Of a stretch of DNA of 41,700 bases, positions 25,471 to 34,438 are shown in pieces. Numbering within the stretch: the first letter of the stretch is position 1; each line of letters starts with the position of its first letter. A program made the position numbers and the translations under genes. Under the pieces are notes generated by a model that saw only the letters and a list, made by a program, of their open reading frames with translations, searched no databases and was not told the DNA's origin. The DNA is taken from positions 1 through 41,700 of the forward strand of contig JANMCE010000034.1 of assembly GCA_031360915.1 (NCBI GenBank), given 5' to 3'. The stretch comes from JANMCE01 sp031360915. Lineage in GTDB: Bacteria > Actinomycetota > Acidimicrobiia > Acidimicrobiales > Ilumatobacteraceae.

Positions 25471-27758
25471 CGCCCACCCCGAGTCGCAATCGTGAGCCGT
25501 CCGCGTTCGGGGAAGTTCGGATCGTTCAGCAGCTGCGCGACCTCGAGCCGGTGCACGCGCAGTATCCCCGCGTCCAGCTCCCCCGCGTCGGCTGATCCGA
25601 AGCGACGAAACGTCGTCGCCTGCACCGAACGGACACCGGCAATCCCGAGCACCGCCTGGTACACGCCACTCAGATAGACGGCCTGACCGAAGGTGAAATT
25701 GTCGGGATGGAACAGGCCGTGTCCGCCATCGGCGCGCGGGCCAGCCGACAACCGCTGCATTACCTCGGCCTTCACTGCCGCGGCGCTGTATCCCTGTTCC
25801 ACACAGATGTCGAGGGCCAATTCGACCGCAACCGGAACCGGCCCACTGACCTCGACGTCGACGCCCGCCATGCGCAGGGTGTCCAGCGTTTCGCTGGTCC
25901 GCGCCACGAGCGCAATGTCGGGAGCACCGCCGCCGACGGGGTCCACGGTGACAAACGCCGTGTACCAACTGCCCGTCCATCGCATGGTGGCCGCCGACCG
26001 TTGAATGCCCGGGATATGGTCGGCCAGCGTGGCGTAGTCGGCCTCTGTGACAGCGCGACGTTGGCGGCGGAAGCGCTGTGGTGCCAGTTGGCGCACAACG
26101 TCTGAGGATTCGGCGTCGACCCCTCCGGACGCGGCCAACGGGTTGATGACGGCCGAGACACCGTCGATCGCGCTGCTCAGGCCCGTGAGTGCTTCGGCGG
26201 CGACGTTGCCGGCCGCTCCCCCGCCTCGGCGGAAGGTGGCGACGAACGATGTGCCGTCCGGCGGTCGTTGCCCGCTCTCGTCATCGCCGAAACGGACATG
26301 GGGCGTTCCGGCGTCGTCGGTCTCGACCACGAAGAAGGGAGCTTCCGCGGCGGCACCAAGGAGATCTGGCGCAGGTAGCCAGACGCGATCACCGTCATCG
26401 AGCGTGACCGCGGGAATGGCATCGTGCGGATCAACCAAATCCAGGGTCGAGGCCGGCGCTTTCGGGTCGTAGTGACATGTTGCTGCCAGAGCTTCCACCG
26501 GCAACGTGAGCGCCGCTCCCTTGCCCGCGACTGCAGCCAGCGTCGCGTGATGGGTTTCACCATGATCGGCCAGGGCGATGTTGCCCCGTGCAACGCCGAC
26601 GCGACCGCGACTGCTGCTGACGCACAGAGCGAACGTCAGCGCGTCGAGGGCGTCCCACGCCACCTCGGAGATAGCGGTGCCGTCGAGCGGATCGGTGCCC
26701 GACTGCACTTGCGTGAGGCGCACGATCTGGCGGTGTGCCGGATCGGGGTCGCCGCCCTCGATTGGATCGATCACCTCTTCGAACAAAAGGAGGTCGCCGG
26801 GGACCAGTGCCAGGTTGTGGTCGATGAGCGCGGCCTGCAACGAACCTTTCGGCAAGCAGCAATCCTCGTCGCTCCATGTGTGCAGTTCGATCCGGTTGTG
26901 GGTGGCGCGCGCCTTGACCGGGTGGATGGTTTCGAAGATGGCCGCTCTCGGGTCGTCGCCGGTGCGAACCGCCGTACCCGCAGGGAGTGTGAGGCCAGTC
27001 GAGACGTCGAAGTGGAGGAACGCCCTGGCGCTGCAGCCATCGTGCATGCGGTAGTCGAGCAGCCGAGCATGCCGCCTCACCGACACGCGCTGGCGGGCCG
27101 TAGCCAGATAGGCCTCGGTCGCCACGGCATCCTGGGCGTAACTCAGTCGGTCGGCCACGTAGGCAAGGAGTTCCACAATCGCGATCTGGGCGTCGGCGGG
27201 GTTGCGCTCGGTCCAGTCCGGAAGCGTCGTGGCCAGACGGTCGAGCATCAACCGACGGAAGCTGTCGTAGTCCTTCGCGAGGTAGTCGATGATTGGTTCG
27301 ACGCGCACCTCTGGCGGACACAACAGCGGTGGGTCACAATCCAGATCGGTAGGGCAGGCGGCTTTGAACGAGAACGCAACCTCGGCAAGTCGCGGGTCGA
27401 ATCCCGTCGGAGCGTTTCCGGTCGCTGGATCGATGATGACGAGCCGATAGGTGGAGAAGGCACCAGGCCGATCAACGGTGACGGTCAGGATGTCGCCCGT
27501 CGTCATGGCACTCACGACGATCACGTCGACCGAACGCGCGCCACCTGCGACCTGCACGTTTCCGGTCGTGAGTGCGGGCGCCAACGGAACCGAACCCGGA
27601 CCGCTGCCTGGCAAAGGCTGGAGAAAATGGACCTGCAGGATGGTTTGGCCCGCTCCGACATCGATGAAATCCACGCCGTTCAGGGCGCCCGATGCGCGTA
27701 CGACTTCGCGTCGGCGTTCGTTGCCACAGAAGTAGCGGGCGGACGTGATCGTGGTCAC
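25467..27758 (-). CDS. putative baseplate assembly protein (gpJ/Afp11 type), first copy
   Basis: 763 residues from a GTG at 27,756-27,758 that overlaps the gp25 stop (GTGA). Conserved pieces of the family are visible: ARYFCGNERRREVVRASG at the N-terminus, VEPIIDYLAKDYDSFRRLML, WTERNPADAQIAIVELLAYV with ADRLSYAQDAVATEAYLATA, then HVRFGDDESGQRPPDGTSF and RRAVTEADYATLADHIPG in the J-like part. The family builds the six wedge arms of the baseplate. It is translationally coupled to both neighbours. Confidence 0.85.
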   Translation of the reverse strand: MTTITSARYFCGNERRREVVRASGALNGVDFIDVGAGQTILQVHFLQPLPGSGPGSVPLAPALTTGNVQVAGGARSVDVIVVSAMTTGDILTVTVDRPGAFSTYRLVIIDPATGNAPTGFDPRLAEVAFSFKAACPTDLDCDPPLLCPPEVRVEPIIDYLAKDYDSFRRLMLDRLATTLPDWTERNPADAQIAIVELLAYVADRLSYAQDAVATEAYLATARQRVSVRRHARLLDYRMHDGCSARAFLHFDVSTGLTLPAGTAVRTGDDPRAAIFETIHPVKARATHNRIELHTWSDEDCCLPKGSLQAALIDHNLALVPGDLLLFEEVIDPIEGGDPDPAHRQIVRLTQVQSGTDPLDGTAISEVAWDALDALTFALCVSSSRGRVGVARGNIALADHGETHHATLAAVAGKGAALTLPVEALAATCHYDPKAPASTLDLVDPHDAIPAVTLDDGDRVWLPAPDLLGAAAEAPFFVVETDDAGTPHVRFGDDESGQRPPDGTSFVATFRRGGGAAGNVAAEALTGLSSAIDGVSAVINPLAASGGVDAESSDVVRQLAPQRFRRQRRAVTEADYATLADHIPGIQRSAATMRWTGSWYTAFVTVDPVGGGAPDIALVARTSETLDTLRMAGVDVEVSGPVPVAVELALDICVEQGYSAAAVKAEVMQRLSAGPRADGGHGLFHPDNFTFGQAVYLSGVYQAVLGIAGVRSVQATTFRRFGSADAGELDAGILRVHRLEVAQLLNDPNFPERGRLTIATRGGR

Positions 27759-28129
27759 GGCGCACCCCGAATGAAAGTGGCGGCCGTGACCGGACCACCC
27801 TTCACCGAGTAGTGGACGGTGACACGCAGCACCGCCTCGTCCGCGGCAACGTCGATCTCACGGACTTCGATGACATCGCCAAGCCACTGAATCAGCGCGC
27901 CGTGGACCGCGGCTCTGGTGGCGACGGCCAACGGTTCGCTGTTCGGCAAGAACGCGTACTGCAGCAATCCCGTGCCGAACGTCGGGCGATTCACCCGTTC
28001 CCCCGGCGAGGTGAACAGAACCTGCTCGATCAGGTCGCGGATGTGGTCGTTCTCGTCGGTCATGGCTGTCTGGCCGCGACCGTCGAGATGGAATGGGAAG
28101 CTCGGATACGAACGACGCAACGACACCAC
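27755..28129 (-). CDS. gp25-like baseplate wedge protein
   Basis: 124 residues from a GTG at 28,127-28,129, 1 nt after the PAAR-like stop. The sequence YPSFPFHLDGRGQTAM at the N-terminus, then IRDLIEQVLFTSPGERVNRP and TFGTGLLQYAFLPN, is the diagnostic pattern of GPW/gp25-family wedge proteins (Afp9/gp25). The length is normal. The N-terminal 20 residues belong to the family, so the early GTG is preferred to the ATG 22 codons later. It bridges baseplate and sheath initiation. Confidence 0.9.
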   Translation of the reverse strand: MVSLRRSYPSFPFHLDGRGQTAMTDENDHIRDLIEQVLFTSPGERVNRPTFGTGLLQYAFLPNSEPLAVATRAAVHGALIQWLGDVIEVREIDVAADEAVLRVTVHYSVKGGPVTAATFIRGAP

Positions 28130-28130
28130 C

Positions 28131-28448
28131 TCAGGTCCCCTTCACCCGGGTTTGGGTCACCACGACCTGCAGCGGCGTCCCGGTCGGAACACAGGCGGCC
28201 ACGGAATCCTGCAGCAACAGCGGTACGCCGCCCGACGTGAGGCGAGTGGCGCCGACAGTCCACTGCGCGGTCACACACGGGCCGGGCGCCGGGGGAACGA
28301 GACTGCATCCCGCGACCGTGTACGGCGCGCTCTGACCTACCGCGTTCTGGCCGCTCACCTTCAAACGTGCCAGAGGCACGGTCGGCTGTGCCTGCCCGGC
28401 GTGGGCGCACAAGACGGTGGCCCCCATATGAAGCACGTAGCCCGGCAT
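28131..28448 (-). CDS. PAAR-like spike-tip protein
   Basis: 105 residues. The pattern is that of PAAR-like/DUF4280-type proteins in CIS loci: MPGYVLHMGATVLCAHAGQA at the start, repeated short Gly/Val turns (NAVGQSAPYTVAGCSLVPP, LTSGGVPLLLQDSVAACVPT) and conserved Cys/His that could bind a metal. Such proteins cap the trimeric spike and sharpen it (Afp10). The gene lies between the gpV-like spike and gp25, separated from the spike stop by 1 nt, which strengthens the call. Confidence 0.75.
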   Translation of the reverse strand: MPGYVLHMGATVLCAHAGQAQPTVPLARLKVSGQNAVGQSAPYTVAGCSLVPPAPGPCVTAQWTVGATRLTSGGVPLLLQDSVAACVPTGTPLQVVVTQTRVKGT

Positions 28449-28449
28449 C

Positions 28450-28950
28450 TCACGTCACCTCCAGGGCACCATCGTTCACCGACACCTGCGGCCCGCTGAG
28501 CTTCACGGTGGCCCCTTGGCCGTTGCTGATTTCGATGCCCGAGGACGTGAGAGCGATCTTGGCGCCGTCGGCCGTTTTGAGGGTCACCCCACCGGTTCCC
28601 GGCGCATCGCTCAACGTCAACGATGCGCCGCCGGGCGTTATGAGCGCGACAACGTCGGCGGGCGTCGGCTGCAGGGTCGTGGGCATTTCCGACGCCGAGC
28701 CCCACCAGCATCCGACCCAGATCGGGTAGTCGGGGTTGCCCTGCTCGAACTCGATCCATACCCCGGCACCCTTGGCCGGCAGCGCGAAGAAGCCGGCGCC
28801 GGAGCTTCCCCACGGCGCACACGGCATCGCCCAACCGCTGTCGTTGTCACCAAAGACATCAGGAACCGTGGCACGAATCCGCGCGATGCGGAGCGGATCG
28901 GCGTTGTCGGTGACGACCCCGCGGTACTTGCCGAAGAACGGGGAGGTCAT
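28450..28950 (-). CDS. gpV/gp5-like spike protein
   Basis: 166 residues. The N-terminal OB-like domain (FFGKYRGVVTDNADPLRIAR, VPDVFGDNDSGWAMPCAPW, GVWIEFEQGNPDYPIWVGCW) is the baseplate assembly protein V / VgrG gp5 signature. The C-terminal part (ITPGGASLTLSDAPGTGGVT, GAKIALTSSGIEISNG) is a short beta-helical needle. With the gpD-like hub it makes the spike that VgrG or Afp8 carries as one fused protein; here the two are separate genes overlapping by 4 nt. Confidence 0.9.
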   Translation of the reverse strand: MTSPFFGKYRGVVTDNADPLRIARIRATVPDVFGDNDSGWAMPCAPWGSSGAGFFALPAKGAGVWIEFEQGNPDYPIWVGCWWGSASEMPTTLQPTPADVVALITPGGASLTLSDAPGTGGVTLKTADGAKIALTSSGIEISNGQGATVKLSGPQVSVNDGALEVT

Positions 28951-30062
28951 GGCAGCACCACGGGCACCGTCGGCATGGTGCCCTCCCGACTCAGCGAGAA
29001 GCTTTGGCGATACGAACCCCGTTCGATCTGATGCGTGACCGACCGCACGTAGTAGACACCATCGAAATCGAGTCCCGCCCCGCGCACCCCTGCCAGCTGA
29101 CGGGCGCGCAGCACATGGCCGTAGCGCGCCGCATCGAGTTCGCCCTGCGCTCGCACCGCGTCGGGCGCATTCATCGCACTGGCCAGCGATGCCAACGCCG
29201 TGCCTGCGGCACCGGATTTGGCCGTGTCTCGCAGCAGCGTCGTTCGTGACACGGGGGCGGGCCGTGCGGCCAGCGGCGGGATGCGAAACGGGGGAACGGC
29301 GGGCAACGAAATTTTCATTTTGGTGAACGACTCCACGAAGCTGCCGGTCGCCCCGACCGGTGCCAGGGCATCGTTACCGATCGAAAGCGAATCGACGTTC
29401 GCGTGCGCCCCCATCCCCACCGTGAGCGCGGGTTGAAGCAGTCCCGCTCGAAGTGGCGGCCCCCAGTACGCCACGGTGACGCCGATCGCTTTCGGCTCGA
29501 TGTAGAACACGAAGCCGTTGCGGTCGGCCGCTCGCCGTATGAACTGCAGATCGGTCTCCGCCTGATTCGGGGTGCGGTCGGTCTCGACCGGAACGTCGGT
29601 CGTGGGAATGACGGCAGGCACGAGCGCGAGCTGGGGGTAGGCCTTCAGGCGTTTGGTGACGATGACCGAGTCAGGTTGGTTGGCGTGGCCCTCGTTGCGT
29701 TCCTCCAAGTCAAGCTTCACCGTGAGGTCCGAACCCGTGACCGTCAGTACAGAGCGTCCCGGCTCGGCGCTGGCTTGGACGTCGTGACGTGTGATGATCC
29801 CGTCGATCAACACCTCGGGCACCACCCCGATGACGGCGGCGATCCACACCCGGTTCATCAGGTCGAGAGCGCCGGTGGCCAGCACGTCGTAGCCGCCGAT
29901 CGGCAGGCGGGCCACATCGAAGGTGAGCTGAAATCCGTCGGCGCTGTCCGAATCGTTGGTCACCGTCACCGATCGCAGCGCCGCAAGGATCTCCGGGCGC
30001 GGTGTCGGTATCAGCGAGCCCGTCCACAACAACACCCGGATTCCGAGGAGATCCTGCAACAC
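28947..30062 (-). CDS. gpD-like hub protein (phage late control D)
   Basis: 371 residues from a GTG at 30,060-30,062, 7 nt after the LysM gene. It carries the hub fold pattern: VTVTNDSDSADGFQLTFDVA, a WIAAVIGVVPEVLIDGIITR and VTGSDLTVKLDLEERN stretch, and TDLQFIRRAADRNGFVFYIE with YWGPP. A C-terminal section (LDFDGVYYVRSVTHQIERGS, YRQSFSLSREG) is typical. The protein forms the trimeric hub that joins tube to spike. Its stop overlaps the gpV-like start. Confidence 0.85.
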   Translation of the reverse strand: MLQDLLGIRVLLWTGSLIPTPRPEILAALRSVTVTNDSDSADGFQLTFDVARLPIGGYDVLATGALDLMNRVWIAAVIGVVPEVLIDGIITRHDVQASAEPGRSVLTVTGSDLTVKLDLEERNEGHANQPDSVIVTKRLKAYPQLALVPAVIPTTDVPVETDRTPNQAETDLQFIRRAADRNGFVFYIEPKAIGVTVAYWGPPLRAGLLQPALTVGMGAHANVDSLSIGNDALAPVGATGSFVESFTKMKISLPAVPPFRIPPLAARPAPVSRTTLLRDTAKSGAAGTALASLASAMNAPDAVRAQGELDAARYGHVLRARQLAGVRGAGLDFDGVYYVRSVTHQIERGSYRQSFSLSREGTMPTVPVVLP

Positions 30063-30069
30063 GGCCGAC

Positions 30070-30378
30070 TCACCCCTTCTTCATCGCGACGTCGATCACG
30101 CGACCGAGCACTTCGAGTTCGTCGGGATGCACCACACCGTTGGCATCGCACAGGCGCCAGTACTGCGTCGGGTCACCGAGGTAACGCGCCGCCAGAAGAT
30201 CGAGCCGTTCACCGGGCGCCACCGTGTGCTGAGCCACGAGCAGGTGCTGATCGAGTTCCGGAAGGAATCGCCGATGAGCTAAACGCACCTCGCGGACCGT
30301 CCCGTCGGCCTGACGCTGCATGACGGTCGACGTGCTTATCAGTTCGTAGCGGCTGCCGCGGGAGAACACGTCAGCCAC
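30070..30378 (-). CDS. LysM-like eCIS protein (gpX/Afp7 LysM part)
   Basis: 102 residues from a GTG at 30,376-30,378, overlapping the previous gene by 8 nt. The C-terminal 50 residues, HTVAPGERLDLLAARYLGDP and YWRLCDANGVVHPDELEV, form a LysM-like module of the kind found in tail protein X and in the C-terminus of Afp7. The N-terminal half (FSRGSRYELISTSTVMQR, VREVRLAHRRFLPE) is also conserved in eCIS loci. It probably clamps the hub to the tube rather than binding peptidoglycan. Confidence 0.8.
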   Translation of the reverse strand: MADVFSRGSRYELISTSTVMQRQADGTVREVRLAHRRFLPELDQHLLVAQHTVAPGERLDLLAARYLGDPTQYWRLCDANGVVHPDELEVLGRVIDVAMKKG

Positions 30379-31027
30379 CCGTCGATTGGGTCACGGCGCT
30401 GACAAAGGAGCCGATGCTCGACGTGCCGTTGATCGTCGCCTGCACTTCAAGCTGCAGCTGATTGGCCAGCGACAACAGCCCCCCGAAGCTCGGCAGGCCA
30501 AGCTCGTCGTAGGTGAGCACCTGCAGGCTCAGGTCGACCTTGGCCCTGATGGCGTGAAGGCTCTGATCGAAGGCGTCCTCGGTGATCGACAGTTCGGTGA
30601 TGCGCACGGGTACGACACGTTCACCCCATACCAGCAGCGTCATCGGCGCCTGGGGCGGAACCACTTCGAGCAGCCCCGCCAAGGCCAGCGCAGCGTTGAC
30701 CACCACCGTGGCGCTCTTCGGGAACAGCAGCATCTCCAGAGACGCCAACGCCGGGCCGACGCCGTAGCGCTGCGCCACGGGGCCGCCACGTTCGAGCTGG
30801 TCGGCGGCGTCGAGTTCCACGGCCAGCGTGATCGATTCCGCCGGCGGACCCTTCAGACGCTGCTGCTCGCTCGGGTTGTGCCCGCTCGGTGCCGTGTTCG
30901 GGGTGAGCCGGCGGGTCACCGAGTCGGGGTTGTACTGGAACACGATCACGCTGGCCAGAGGGTTGAGCAGATCGAACCCCACAATGGCGCCCTTCGCGAC
31001 CAGCGGTGAGCCGCTGAACCCGCTCAT
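30371..31027 (-). CDS. CIS tube protein, Afp7-type N-terminal domain
   Basis: 218 residues from the ATG at 31,025-31,027, overlapping the upstream stop (ATGA); the long upstream extension is a shadow. The sequence LASVIVFQYNPDSVTRRLTP is the hallmark of the contractile-injection-system tube/adaptor family, followed by PAESITLAVELDAADQLE, a central hydrophobic stretch (VNAALALAGLLEVVPPQ) and SITEDAFDQSLHAIRAKVDL. In Afp7 this domain and LysM are one protein; here they are two overlapping genes. It should sit at the tube-baseplate junction. Confidence 0.8.
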   Translation of the reverse strand: MSGFSGSPLVAKGAIVGFDLLNPLASVIVFQYNPDSVTRRLTPNTAPSGHNPSEQQRLKGPPAESITLAVELDAADQLERGGPVAQRYGVGPALASLEMLLFPKSATVVVNAALALAGLLEVVPPQAPMTLLVWGERVVPVRITELSITEDAFDQSLHAIRAKVDLSLQVLTYDELGLPSFGGLLSLANQLQLEVQATINGTSSIGSFVSAVTQSTGG

Positions 31028-31287
31028 GACGTCACGCTCCGGTGCACGACGGCAGCTACCTGGCGGCCGAGCCGTTCCGGTGTGGTACGGTCGTTGATCC
31101 GCACGACACCCGACGCCAACGGTTCGTGCCGCGACGACGTGTCGTGCGGCGGTCGTTCCGTCATCTGCTGCAACAATGCGGCGCGCACTGCGCCTTCCAA
31201 TCGATGCCGGCTGATCGGGCTGGCGTACCCGTCGACGCCGTCGAGGACCAGCCTTTCGATATGCACGCGAATCACCGGGGGGCTCAT
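31024..31287 (-). CDS. small eCIS-associated protein
   Basis: 87 residues from the ATG at 31,285-31,287, which overlaps the ATPase stop; its own stop overlaps the next ATG, so it is coupled on both sides. It starts MSPPVIRVHIERLVLDGVDG and contains a basic helix-like HRLEGAVRAALLQQMTER, ending in RLGRQVAAVVHRSV. Small proteins of this type follow the ATPase in other eCIS loci, but I know no assigned function. Confidence 0.7.
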   Translation of the reverse strand: MSPPVIRVHIERLVLDGVDGYASPISRHRLEGAVRAALLQQMTERPPHDTSSRHEPLASGVVRINDRTTPERLGRQVAAVVHRSVTS

Positions 31288-33224
31288 TGCCGACCGCCGG
31301 CGAAGGAAAGCCCAATGTGCAGGTCCAGCTTGGCGCACTCCACCCGCGTGGCCTGCGCGACGTGTTCCATCTCCACCGCACCGCCGGCCGCCGCGGCAAG
31401 AAACGCGGCGGCAGTGGCGATGTTGCGGATGCTGCCGCCGGTGAGGTTGAGCTGCGACAGCTGGTCGATATCCAGGTCGCTGGTGGGGGTGGTCTGCGGA
31501 AAGGCGCGACGCCACAGGGCCGTTCGCGTCACCGGATCGGGGAACGGGAACTCCACCACGAACCGCAACCGTCGGAGGAACGCCGTGTCGATCGCGTCGC
31601 TCATGTTCGTCGTGAGGATGGCCAAGCCTCGGTAATCGTCGAGCCGTTGCAGCAGGTACGCGACTTCGGTGTTGGCGTAGCGGTCGTGACTGTCGCGGAC
31701 CTCGGTCCGTTTGCCGAACAGCGCGTCGGCTTCATCGAACAACAGGATGACCCCGCCATGCTCGGCGGCGTCGAATACCTTGCGCAGGTTCTTCTCGGTT
31801 TCGCCGATGTACTTGCTGACGACGCTCGAGAGATCGATGCGGTACAGATCGAGTTCGAGCTCCGACGCCAGCACCTCTGCGGCCAGCGTCTTGCCGGTGC
31901 CACTCGATCCGGTGAACATCGCGGTCGTGCCGAGGCCGCGACTTCGACCGCGGCGCATGCCCCAGCGTTCGTAAACCGCGAACCGGTGGCGAACATCGAT
32001 CAACAACTGGCGCAGAAGCTGCGCGGTCGGCTCTGGCACCACGAGGTCGTCCCACTTGGCCGATCCTTCGACGCGTTCCGCCAGCGCGCCGAGACGCGGC
32101 CGGACGGTGGCCCGACAGGCCTCCCACCACCCTGTCGGCGAATCCTGCCACGAAGAGCCGATCGACTGGATGATGCCTGTGTCGAGATCGAACTGCCCGA
32201 CCAGGCGGTCAACCTCTTCGTCGTCATTCACGTGGTCCGACCACAGCCGCCACTGCTCCTCGCTCGTGGGCCGCGCCACCTCGATCACGATGCTCGCCCT
32301 GTCGCGCAACAGCAGGCGTTGGCGGGTGGCCACCACGATCGGCGCCGCGAGCGCTTCGGCGAGACGTCCGGTCTTGCGCAGGTCCGTCGGGTCGTCCACC
32401 TCGTCGGCATCGATGAAAACCGCAACACCGGTGAGAGCGACCTCGCGCTCGATGAGTCGGGCGAGACGGTCGAGTTCGCGACTGTCAGCCGGAATCCGAT
32501 CGGCATCCAGGACCACAAGTCGGGCGCCAAGGATTGCCGCCGCTTCGGCGGTGACGGCGATCTTGGCCGGCCCGCTGCTTCCGACCAGGTTGGCCAGAGG
32601 TGCCTCGACCGCGACTGTATGCTGCCACAACAACGCCAGCCGCTCGGCGGCATCGCGCTGCGAGGGAGGCAGCACAAGCGACTGGGGGGAACGTGTCAGC
32701 AGGCCGTCAAGACTCGACTGCCCGTCGTCGACACCGGCGAGGAAATGCAACACGCGCTCGTCAATTCGCAACGGGCTTGTCGTCACCGAGTCGCCGGCAA
32801 CATGGACGAGTTCCCACCGTCGAAGTGGTGACGCCGGGGCCAGGGCCGACCAGTGGGCTACGGGAAGCACCGATAACGCCAGGCCGAACGTCGGCTCGGC
32901 CCACCCCTTCAGGCCCCGTGCCGCTGCGCACGCGGCACCCGTCGCGCCATCGAGTTCCACGGCCGCAGCCAGAACCAGGGTGGCCCGCTCGAATGACGAA
33001 AGACCGAACGCGCCCACCACTATGTCGAGCGCACTCGCTCCGTCAGCTTCGACACGGTCGACTGGCGGCTCGACGGGAGCTTCTGTGGTCGCGTCGGCCA
33101 ACGACGGCGAACAGGTCGACCCGGTGGCGTAGTGCTCGACGGCCGTTCGTACCTCGGCGACCGCCGCGCTCAGCCGGCGCTGGTTCGTGTCGGCCCACGT
33201 CTCGACCGACGTCCTCGCGATCAT
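31284..33224 (-). CDS. eCIS AAA+ ATPase (Afp15-like)
   Basis: 646 residues. The C-terminal AAA+ module has Walker A GSSGTGKT (about 438-445), Walker B ILLFDEADALFG (about 490-500), a sensor stretch LAILTTNMSDAIDTAFLRRL and arginine-finger region RLRFVVEFPFPDP. The first 400 residues form the conserved N-terminal part seen in eCIS ATPases, including a degenerate second NTPase-like segment (about 220-330: ILGARLVVLDADRIP, VAVFIDADEV). Every eCIS encodes one such ATPase, whose exact role in assembly or cargo loading is unsettled. ATGA overlaps tie it to both neighbours. Confidence 0.9.
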   Translation of the reverse strand: MIARTSVETWADTNQRRLSAAVAEVRTAVEHYATGSTCSPSLADATTEAPVEPPVDRVEADGASALDIVVGAFGLSSFERATLVLAAAVELDGATGAACAAARGLKGWAEPTFGLALSVLPVAHWSALAPASPLRRWELVHVAGDSVTTSPLRIDERVLHFLAGVDDGQSSLDGLLTRSPQSLVLPPSQRDAAERLALLWQHTVAVEAPLANLVGSSGPAKIAVTAEAAAILGARLVVLDADRIPADSRELDRLARLIEREVALTGVAVFIDADEVDDPTDLRKTGRLAEALAAPIVVATRQRLLLRDRASIVIEVARPTSEEQWRLWSDHVNDDEEVDRLVGQFDLDTGIIQSIGSSWQDSPTGWWEACRATVRPRLGALAERVEGSAKWDDLVVPEPTAQLLRQLLIDVRHRFAVYERWGMRRGRSRGLGTTAMFTGSSGTGKTLAAEVLASELELDLYRIDLSSVVSKYIGETEKNLRKVFDAAEHGGVILLFDEADALFGKRTEVRDSHDRYANTEVAYLLQRLDDYRGLAILTTNMSDAIDTAFLRRLRFVVEFPFPDPVTRTALWRRAFPQTTPTSDLDIDQLSQLNLTGGSIRNIATAAAFLAAAAGGAVEMEHVAQATRVECAKLDLHIGLSFAGGRQ

Positions 33225-34438
33225 GGGATCACCACCGTTGGCGCCGTGATGGTCCCGCTGGCGTTGCGTCGGGGTTCGCTGGCGGCCCCGTCGACATGGA
33301 CGACCACACCGTAGGTGCCGGGGACGACCCCGCTGGCCGACGCGTCGAGCGAGGTCCCGTCGCTGGTTCGATCGGCCAGCGTCTGTCGGTGCGTCACCGA
33401 GCCGGTCGTCGGGTCGACGAGCACCACCTCCACCGACTGGTGCGCGCCCACCGTCACGTCGGTCACGATCGTGACGTGACCGGCGACTATGGACACTGCT
33501 GTGAGGTCGGGACGCAGCACCAGTGGTGCGCTGTTCGACGTGATTTCGCCGCGCACGCTGGGCGGATCACCGATGACTCGGCGGTGTATGACAAGAACCG
33601 GAAGCGTGCCCGCCCGGAGCTGTCCTGCCGGAGCCGCTGCCAGATCGATGTCGATGGAGGAAGACCCCACTCGGGTCGGTATCAATTCTGACGTGCCGAC
33701 GCGCACGGCGACATTGGTCGAGAGCAGAGCCTGGCCGACGATCTGGATCTTGGAAGCCATCGTGACCGGCGCACCGGCGGGCACTCCGACGACGCGATCG
33801 ATTCTGGGTGCGCTCGTCGGCGCGACCGACAGCACCGAGGTGAGTACGGGAGCGGCCGGCGCAACAGGCACATCGCGTTCGAGCAACACGACCGACGCCT
33901 GCCACGACGTCGACAGGGCGTATGGCGTCTGGGACATCACCGACCACAGTTTCGAGAGCTGCTCGAGATCGAGCGGATGCGGGCAGAGGCGAACCGGTTC
34001 GTCATCGGCCAAATCGGTGAGCGCCAGCGCCGGGTGAATGGGCGTCGGCGACGCGGTTGCGCCCGCCACCACCGCGTCGATGAGGTCCTTGCTGATGACG
34101 GGGTGAGCATGGAGCGCGGCGGTGGCCGAACCGAGCAACCGCTGAGGCACGAAGTCGTTGTCGTTGCCGTAGAAGGACACGAGGTAGTGAAGGTCAACCG
34201 CTGCTCTCGGCCGTTGGGTTGTGCTGCCGTCGCTGCGACGCGTCGGCAGATCAGCGTTGCGCAACGCCGCGTTCGAACCCACATGATAAAGAAATATGTT
34301 CACGATCGGCGTGCCGTCGCGCGTCGCATCGGGGCGGTCCGTGCGCACGTGCGCGCCCGGAACGTCACTTCCGACCGCTCGCTGCAGCAGCTCTTGCAGC
34401 GCGGCAGTGACGGTCGCTACCCCGAGGAAGTTGCTCAT
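33221..34438 (-). CDS. DUF4255 / Afp16-like tail terminator with Ig-like extension
   Basis: 405 residues. The first 190 (VATVTAALQELLQRAVGSDV, GTPIVNIFLYHVGSNAALRN, AAVDLHYLVSFYGNDNDFVP) are a DUF4255/Pvc16 N-terminal domain, the cap that ends tube and sheath. The second half (about 200-405) reads as beta domains (VGVPAGAPVTMASKIQIVGQ, VSIVAGHVTIVTDVTVGAHQ, YGVVVHVDGAASEPRRN) that are not in the shortest family members. The gene starts with ATG overlapping the previous stop. Confidence 0.85.
   Translation of the reverse strand: MSNFLGVATVTAALQELLQRAVGSDVPGAHVRTDRPDATRDGTPIVNIFLYHVGSNAALRNADLPTRRSDGSTTQRPRAAVDLHYLVSFYGNDNDFVPQRLLGSATAALHAHPVISKDLIDAVVAGATASPTPIHPALALTDLADDEPVRLCPHPLDLEQLSKLWSVMSQTPYALSTSWQASVVLLERDVPVAPAAPVLTSVLSVAPTSAPRIDRVVGVPAGAPVTMASKIQIVGQALLSTNVAVRVGTSELIPTRVGSSSIDIDLAAAPAGQLRAGTLPVLVIHRRVIGDPPSVRGEITSNSAPLVLRPDLTAVSIVAGHVTIVTDVTVGAHQSVEVVLVDPTTGSVTHRQTLADRTSDGTSLDASASGVVPGTYGVVVHVDGAASEPRRNASGTITAPTVVIP

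Noticed and set aside
25471..25980. 170-residue N-terminal extension of the second gpJ-type protein
   Set aside because: It is an antiframe of the preceding coupled gene; the ATGA overlap at 25,467-25,470 gives the natural start.
26424..27812. 462-residue plus-strand open frame opposite the first gpJ-type gene
   Set aside because: Antisense shadow with Arg/Gly/Asp-rich composition and no family pattern.
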